From NCBI GenBank assembly GCA_934045905.1, contig OW203761.1, positions 33,220,964 through 33,284,963 on the forward strand: a DNA stretch of 64,000 bases, in the 5' to 3' direction. Positions 58,501-64,000 of the stretch are shown here, piece after piece; position 1 is the stretch's first letter; the number at the start of each line of letters is the position of its first letter. The position numbers were made by a program, and so were the translations under genes. The DNA comes from Leuctra nigra (Eukaryota > Arthropoda > Insecta > Plecoptera > Leuctridae). Under the pieces are notes generated by a model. The model did no database searches. It was not told the DNA's origin and saw only the letters and a program-made list of their open reading frames with translations.

Positions 58501-61500
58501 TCAAATACCATAAACATACAATATCATCAAAATAAAATAAAATATGCCGTCAAGTCAAGTTATTTGTCATCTGGATTACTGCGAGTTCGCAGACCTTTCA
58601 ACAGAGACAAACAAAACAATCCTCCCTTCCGCAAGGGTCAGGTACCTGCTGGCTAGCAGATGCAGGACCCAAAAGTACACTCTGTTCCAAAAGTATAGCA
58701 CAGTTTAGATCGCAACAATCATATAATTTTGTTTTTATACTTCGAAAATATAAATAATAATAGCACTTCGAATTACGGCATGAAAAATTCGGTTCAACAT
58801 TTATTTGAACATGGAACATCTTATAGTGTGGCAGGATTTGAGTTTTCTTTGATTTATGATGGATTTCGGCTTACAGGGGCTCTATTTACCAAGGTTTTAC
58901 CATTTTACTGTACCCGTTAAGACAAGAGGTTGGACCAGTGACAAGAGGTTGGTCGCATTATTTGAATGAATCAAGGCGGGAAGAAAAGGCGGGAGGTTCG
59001 AAAAAGGTTCGAAAACGAACCTTAGAGGTTCGTTTTTTGAACCTAGCTAGCCGGTTCGGTTCGGTTCGAAAACGAACCGGTTCGCCCAACCCTACTCACA
59101 ACTAAACTTAACAAGGGTAGAAAGCAGGCATGGACTGTTTATTTAGTATTATTACTATATTACAAAAACCCAATGACATAGTCTATTGAAGCACTCACCT
59201 GCAGCGAGTTCGTGCACACATCAAGGTCATGATGCATAAGTGTGAAGGCGTCAACTGCCCGCTCTCGCTTCTCCCACGGACTGGCCTCCTCGCTGGGCGG
59301 CGGTGGCACTTCGGCCAGGGTCCCCGGGTCGATGCTGGTCTCTCCGTAGCCAGCGTAGAAGAACTCGCACTTACATCTAGACACGATGCGCTGGAGCTGT
59401 ATATCCTGGATCTCCCCGACCTTGATTTCGCTCGGACCCACCGTCTTGCTGATTACACCGCCCACAGACTGACCGCTGCCTACCAAGTCCGGTAGATCGG
59501 GCACGTCAGGAGCGTCGGAGATCTTCGTGTCTTTCTCCTGGATATGCTCCACAGTCAGCCACATTATGTCGTCTGAAATCGGGGAATAAGGTTTTATGAA
59601 TCGTTAATAAATTGGAAAATATATCTGTATTTGTAATTAATTTATCTTCTTTGTCGATGGCACTACATCCCAAATTGAGCCTTAGTAGCCTCAATTTTCT
59701 CTCTCTCTCTGTCTGGCGAGTGGCGATCCTTCTCCAGTTTGTTACTCTCTAAAGCTGCATCCTTCTCTACAATCTATTTCCATCTGAGGCTTGATTACAT
59801 GTATTTAACAGTATGTAACATATATGTAGGTAAAGCAAAAGCAGTAAATAAATAGATGAATCATAGGATGACAAGCAGCATTGGACAAGGAGAATTATTA
59901 AATTGATATACATTTAGTCAGTGTTTTCTCTACGTACCATCAGGAGTTTCTTTCTCTCCAGCGTGCACGGTGGCATAATACTGCATACACTCGAGCGATC
60001 CGACCCAAGTTGTCTTGGAGACCAACGTTCGATCCTTCCACACAGGTCGATGCACCCGCTGAAGAATCTCTGCCTTGGCGGCACTCAAGATGACGTAGCC
60101 CTTCGTCTCACAGCCCTTTAGCAACACCTGGCTGTTCACGAGTACAACTGAAAACAGGTACGTACTATGTAAAGTCAAGTGTTTTGTGAATTATGCGTAC
60201 CTGTACAAGAGCTCTATTTTCAAGTTCGTTGGAGGCAAATAGAATACGTAATAATGTAATTTTCATGACTCATTAATCATTACTATAAAGATCAAGAAAC
60301 AAACAAATTGACATCTAATTTTCATTTGACTACGAGCAGCTAGAAACAAGCTCAAAATAATAATCCAGTCAACCAGAGAAAACAATATTTTGTGACTGAT
60401 GCGCAAAATCACATCAAACCAGATGTATTGAGATAAACCTCCATCCACTAAAGCTGCTAAATAAATCTCTCAAACTAAGGAAACTCATTTCTTCAGAGAA
60501 ATCCTGGAGATAGCTTAGGTGAATATTTATAATAATACGTAGGTACAACATGTTCACATTTTTATGTGTTAAATTTTTATTTTGGGTATGCATTTCATAC
60601 CTTTTTTGTTTTTTAAATTGGTACCTACGTCAGTTCAAATATGATAATTTAGGCTTTATGAAAGCATTTTAGATCAGCGAACAACAACTTTCTATTCTTT
60701 TGTGTTCGACATTTAGATGAAATAAACTGTAATTAAGATTCAAGGTTAAAGGATTTTGAATGGCAGTGAAATTTCCATAAATCACTTGATTTACATAATA
60801 TGAAAGTCAAATATAAAATAATTTAATTCGAAATTATGATTAATCTGTGTGCACATATGGACTAGATGCAAGAAGCAATTCAACTAACTTAGCCAGTTCT
60901 TGTGCTGCACGTCATCCTCCTGACACGCCGCCAGTCCCTGCAAGTGTTGCTCTCCGGTCTGAACTGACAAGTCATCGCTGAAGACCACCGCCTTGTTGTC
61001 TGCCTCGGCGATGAGCTGCTGCAGCATGGTGGCCGCGTGGCCCGACTGCAGCTTGGTCATCGGAGACGGCGTAGCTGTGGCTCCGGACTGCAGTGAGCTG
61101 CTGCCCGGAGGAGGGCTGATGGGTGCGTCGGAGCTGCGAGACCGAGACTTCATGGGTGTCGAAGTGCTCTCTCCACGGAAACCTAACGCATCTCTGATTA
61201 GTCACCTCAAACATGATAAATATGATAAACATGATAAATACCTATGGAACTTTATTATTAACAGATATTACATATCAAATGTGCGAAGATGAAGCATCCA
61301 AGAATTAGAATTACATTCTAATTTCTTTTGGTCACTCAAGCCTAATATACCGTAAGTAGGTATTTCTAACAGCAAAAGATACACACCTGTTTAAAATAGT
61401 GATAGGTAAGAAAATATGTGTAGTTCTAGACATTTCAGGTTCCTTTCTTAGCTAGAGAATAGTTGAATAGAATGAGTTTAATAGAATGTGGATTAAGACG

Positions 61501-62363
61501 GTCGAGTAGAGAGCGTGACCTTGAAGAGAATTTTATTCCATTTTTGTCAATATCCTTTACGAATGTAAGTAGGTAGTAATTGTTTATGATATAAGGCTGC
61601 GTATATGTCTTCAGTACTTTTCAATGAAAGTGTTTCCATAGTTTGGAATGGCTTATTTATGAGGTACTTTTATTTTGTCCTACAGTTGTTTAGTGCCACA
61701 TTTTTGCCAATTTTCAGGCACTAAACATCTGAAGGATAAACAACAGGTCACAAACTGTTCCAATTTGTGGTATTATTTTGATGGAATCATATTTAAAACA
61801 CATATTTGATAACTACAACATTTGTAAAGTCCATATTCCACTGTACAATTCAAATTGGACAATTTGAATTGTCCAAGACTGAATTGGATTTAAAACGGGC
61901 TAGTTATAAGGCAGGTGTCACACTTCCCCCGAATCACACTTCCCCCGGGTGACCCTACATAATTGAATAATGTCAATGTCATCAAACAGAAAAAATGCAT
62001 TTTCTGAAATTATTTCAACTATGGGTTCTGAGAGAATTCATGATAATAATAGAAGGTTTCTATTCTCTTAAAAATCTCACCTTTCAACGCTTCTGTTGAT
62101 AAGTTCTTCTTAAGTTGCTTTGTCTTTACAAATGTATCAAAGAGTGCGAATGCCACATCCCGATTGCTCTTGGTCCACGCACCCTTGAGATCGTACACGA
62201 CAAGTCGATGCGTGGGCGTGTCTTTATCCTTGCCAGCGCTGGCACGCTCGCTTGTGGTGAGATGTTCTCCTCGGTTGTGGATGATGGTCTCGCGACCGTA
62301 CGACACCTTCGCCACACTCAGACAGTAGCACTTCTCCACCTTGGGTTTTCGTGGACCGACATG
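52526..62363 (-). CDS. BLTP2: BLTP2 / KIAA0100 (Drosophila hobbit), C-terminal 823 residues; 5' exons beyond window
   Basis: Nine coding exons join in frame (2,472 nt): 62081-62363, 60889-61182, 59938-60147, 59199-59572, 56306-56581, 53870-54247, 52874-53371, 52670-52777, 52526-52576. BLTP2 is a giant bridge-like lipid transfer protein at ER-plasma membrane contacts; fly hobbit is needed for regulated exocytosis and growth. Visible family blocks are DLKGAWTKSNRDVAFALFDT, KAVVFSDDLSVQTGEQHL, VNSQVLLKGCETKGYVILSA, VNNLLLYVEPQRKEASER, AQWRLTEADGQLGIADLVLS, HLLELGYIRMTNLLPN, GGISVKEHFEINVVPITIGL and IYIKIPEVPVRVSYKGNK, then LEYHNVTWTWLDLLLAMKSD. Residues encoded at 56306-56581 are likely coiled coil. 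The tail is KKGVFKFTK and TAG at 52526-52528. Introns carry many MITEs. The family assignment is secure. Confidence 0.95.
52670..52777 (-). CDS. BLTP2: BLTP2 exon
   Basis: It encodes AIKQKLQIKMNRGSADEG and SPQEEDKARMLFGSRMM, matching the EEEKARLL-G block of the vertebrate protein. Confidence 0.92.
52874..53371 (-). CDS. BLTP2: BLTP2 exon
   Basis: It encodes VFCREKAPVGGISVKEHFEI, a charged linker, IYIKIPEVPVRVSYKGNKEK and YHNVTWTWLDLLLAMKSDSR. Confidence 0.96.
53870..54247 (-). CDS. BLTP2: BLTP2 exon
   Basis: It encodes SCYKETQISAHQKL, HAQWRLTEADGQLGIADLVL and HLLELGYIRMTNLLPN. Confidence 0.95.
54604..55208. mobile_element. hAT-like non-autonomous element
   Basis: Inverted ends CAGAGCTGGGTA / TACCCAGCTCTG are flanked by a perfect 8-bp duplication TCAGAAAT (54596-54603, 55209-55216). 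Subterminal AAAGTTAC/AAAGTTCC motifs recur many times. No transposase is present. It lies in a BLTP2 intron. Confidence 0.92.
55462..56210. mobile_element. hAT-like non-autonomous element
   Basis: Inverted ends CAGTGGTACTCAACCT / AGGTTGAGTACCACTG are flanked by a perfect 8-bp duplication GATTAGTG (55454-55461, 56211-56218). GCGGCCCG motifs lie inside both ends, and a repeated AAAACGCCCTGCGGGGC is internal. It shares one BLTP2 intron with the previous element. Confidence 0.93.
56306..56581 (-). CDS. BLTP2: BLTP2 exon, predicted coiled coil
   Basis: It encodes YAMILDVVNNLLLYVEPQRK followed by Gln/Leu/Arg-rich heptads (QNQVRSLVSKLRRLEKESHL). Confidence 0.94.
57226..57428. mobile_element. Near-perfect foldback element with 8-bp duplication
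   Basis: Arms of about 85 bp (from CACAGCCTTCTCGACAGTCA) differ at one position and enclose a 33-bp loop. They are flanked by GAGAGTAC (57218-57225, 57429-57436). It lies in a BLTP2 intron. Confidence 0.92.
57869..59094. mobile_element. hAT-like non-autonomous element, 1.2 kb
   Basis: Inverted ends TAGGGTTGGGC / GCCCAACCCTA are flanked by a perfect 8-bp duplication CTCACAAC (57861-57868, 59095-59102). ACCGAACC/GGTTCG(A) repeats crowd both ends. The interior is AT-rich with no recognisable transposase. It lies in a BLTP2 intron. Confidence 0.93.
59199..59572 (-). CDS. BLTP2: BLTP2 exon
   Basis: It encodes DDIMWLTVEHIQEKDTKI, then CKCEFFYAGYGETSIDP and a Pro/Glu-rich stretch, ending DVCTNSLQ. 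Confidence 0.94.
59938..60147 (-). CDS. BLTP2: BLTP2 exon
   Basis: It encodes VLVNSQVLLKGCETKGYVIL, SAAKAEILQR and WVGSLECMQYYATV. Confidence 0.95.
60889..61182 (-). CDS. BLTP2: BLTP2 exon
   Basis: It encodes a Ser/Pro-rich linker, then MLQQLIAEADNKAVVFSDDL and SVQTGEQHLQGL. The donor is the non-optimal A|GTTAGT. Confidence 0.9.
61493..61800. mobile_element. Diverged copy of the TTAA foldback MITE
   Basis: TTAAGACGGTCGAGTAGAGA and GTGACCTTGAAGAG, then TTTATTTTGTCCTACAG and a central GTGCC/GGCAC stem, track the left half of the 5835-6226 element. The right half is mostly unrecognisable. It lies in a BLTP2 intron. Confidence 0.65.
62081..62363 (-). CDS. BLTP2: BLTP2 exon (first in window)
   Basis: After TATTCAG it reads HVGPRKPKVEKCYCLSVAKV and DLKGAWTKSNRDVAFALFDT, ending LSTEALK at G|GTGAG. 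It begins in phase 0. Confidence 0.93.
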
Positions 62364-62764
62364 CTGAATACAAGTGAAAATATGTTAGTAAAGGAAGGCA
62401 AATGATAGATATAGATATTTTCCAAAGAATATCTAAGTGAGGAAGTGACAATGAAACTAGAATCTTACACTTGGAATCGATGCAAATACAACGTTCATAA
62501 GTCATAATGTAGGCAGCTAACTTTGTAAAATGTGTACCTATACAAGGAAGTTGAATTTTAATGAATGTCCCACTACTGAGCCAAACTAAGACTAAGACTC
62601 AACGAGTCTTCTTGAATCTTCAATCTATATCACTGTATTATTATTTTAATTATTCTGTATTCAATTGCATATTGTACATTATTATCTTATCAATCTCATC
62701 ATCTTCATTGCCATATTTATGTTAGTTATTTTTATATGCCCCTACTTCCATTATGTGTTTTGCC

Positions 62765-63269
62765 CAGTGTTGAATCCAGACATTTTTCTCGGGAGGGGCA
62801 CTTGAATAGTTGGGGGTGGCATTTTTGGGGGTACTTTTTTGATGTTGGTGTTGGGGGGGGGGGGGGGAGTTAATTTATGAATATGCTTGTAGTTGTACAA
62901 AAAGCCCCCGAGAAAATTTTTGATCAAGGTCATTCGTTTAGGTACAATTTTGAATCACAGTGTATAGCTATTTTGGGGAATTATAAATTGAAAAATATCC
63001 AAAAAATGGTCTAAGAGATTTAATAATAGGTAAATTTATTGAACTTATCAGGATATGCATGTCCGGGGTGCATAGCCCCGGAAAATTTTTGGAATTTTAA
63101 CTCAATTCTAACCGTTTGGGAAGGTTTTTGACATGATCCGTCTATTTTTACGTGTTTTTTTTACATATTATTTTGAAGGTATTTTGAATAGGTATTTGTG
63201 CCGGGGGGGGCAAATGCATACCTCGGGAGGGGCACTGCCCCCCCCGAGGTATGCCTGGATTCAACACTG
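62765..63269. mobile_element. hAT-like non-autonomous element
   Basis: Inverted ends CAGTGTTGAATCCAG / CTGGATTCAACACTG are flanked by a perfect 8-bp duplication GTTTTGCC (62757-62764, 63270-63277). Internal G-runs and CCCCGG motifs are present; there is no transposase. Confidence 0.92.
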
Positions 63270-63596
63270 GTTTTGCCACCATGAAGTGTACACAAAGCAA
63301 ATCAATAAAAACATACTGAATATTGAAAGACAAACAGGCACGCTAAAACATTGTGTTTGTGCCCAATATCATTTAAAAATATGTATTGTTCCTATAGGTT
63401 GTAAAATTCTGAGTTGAGAGTTATTTTGACAGTAGGTAACAAAAAAAATGTAAAAACCCTCTGGATCTCCGCCGAGCTTTACGTCCTATGCAAGAGCACA
63501 AGTCGCACACCCCAAAGACAGGCCGACCCCATTGCTAAGCTACCTCAACAAAACATGAGCTTCACGGACAAACATAATGATTCAATAAATAAATAA

Positions 63597-64000
63597 ATAT
63601 CGCGACCCTGCTTCCAACTATTGTCGGGTCAGGGGGTGGGATGATCCCACCAATGTTCTAGGGCACTTGTGATCTTAGAGCCGACTTGCCAAGTCCGACA
63701 CTCCACACTTCTTCAATCTCTTCTTCCACTTCTTCAGGCTCCTCTCTTTCCACCAGTTCCCTCCATCTCTCTCTGTCTTCCCACCACTTCTCTGTTGTAA
63801 TTACTCCCCAACACTCTCCTCTTTCTTCTGCGGCTGCCTCTATTCCGTTCATCCATTTAGTTCTAGGTCTTCCTGCCTTTCTTCTGCCACCCATGGCTGT
63901 ACGCTCTGCCTCTCTATATGGTATCCTCTCTTCTCCCATCCTCTTCATATGTCCGTACCATCTTAGCCTCTCTTTTCCAAGCTTAAATCTAAGAGACTCC
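63597..64000 (-). mobile_element. Non-LTR retrotransposon 3' end (continues off right edge)
   Basis: The minus strand reads ESLRFKLGKERLRWYGHMKR, then GRPRTKWMNGIEAAAEERGE and WWEDRERWRELVEREEPEEV before the stop near 63658. This is the C-terminal end of a LINE reverse transcriptase ORF. The 3' UTR has GGTGGGATCATCCCACCCCC and ends in an (ATTT)n-like tail. It is intact as far as it is visible and belongs to the same family as the 20685-21345 copy. Confidence 0.82.

Larger units (their letters stand above)
62364..64000 (-). other. BLTP2 intron reaching the window edge
   Basis: It holds the hAT-like element 62765-63269 and the LINE tail 63597-64000. No further BLTP2 exon is recognised before the edge. 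Confidence 0.6.

Overview
The window is nuclear DNA of an animal, almost certainly an insect. Genes are split by GT-AG introns, spacers are AT-rich and full of small DNA transposons, and the MED13 N-terminus has the insect-like form containing [15 protein letters not shown]. Frequent TAGGTACCTACC-type motifs and LINE tails would fit a hemipteran or another arthropod, but the order cannot be fixed from this sequence.

Layout. (1) 1-1,880, minus: 5' end of a phospholipase B-like / lamina-ancestor gene that runs off the left edge, with two possible N-termini. (2) 3,701-7,459, plus: a complete three-exon sesquipedalian (PHETA) gene, an endosomal PH-domain adaptor. (3) 13,186-49,632, minus: a complete 20-exon MED13 (skuld) gene. 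All splice phases agree and the joined CDS is 6,507 nt (2,168 aa). (4) 49,871-51,091, plus: a complete four-exon mitochondrial ribosomal protein mL50 gene, head to head with MED13 across 238 bp. (5) 52,526-62,363, minus: the last nine coding exons (823 aa) of BLTP2/KIAA0100 (hobbit), whose 5' part lies beyond the right edge.

The genes are unrelated housekeeping or regulatory functions: lysosomal hydrolase, endosomal trafficking, transcription Mediator, mitochondrial translation and lipid transfer. They are neighbours, not an operon-like system. The links visible in the sequence are the shared MED13/mRpL50 promoter and the convergent ends of mRpL50 and BLTP2.

The rest is mostly mobile-element debris. 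I define about seven hAT-like non-autonomous elements with 8-bp (one 7/8) target-site duplications, a TTAA foldback family, a TA-flanked CACTC-ended family that includes a 1.25-kb palindrome, TTA/TAA-flanked MITEs, and two 3' ends of one non-LTR retrotransposon. MED13 introns 1 and 2 (31-49.5 kb) are unusually CpG-rich and hold three unrelated minisatellites. No CRISPR, rRNA, convincing tRNA or viral gene was seen, and I found no clearly new multi-gene system.
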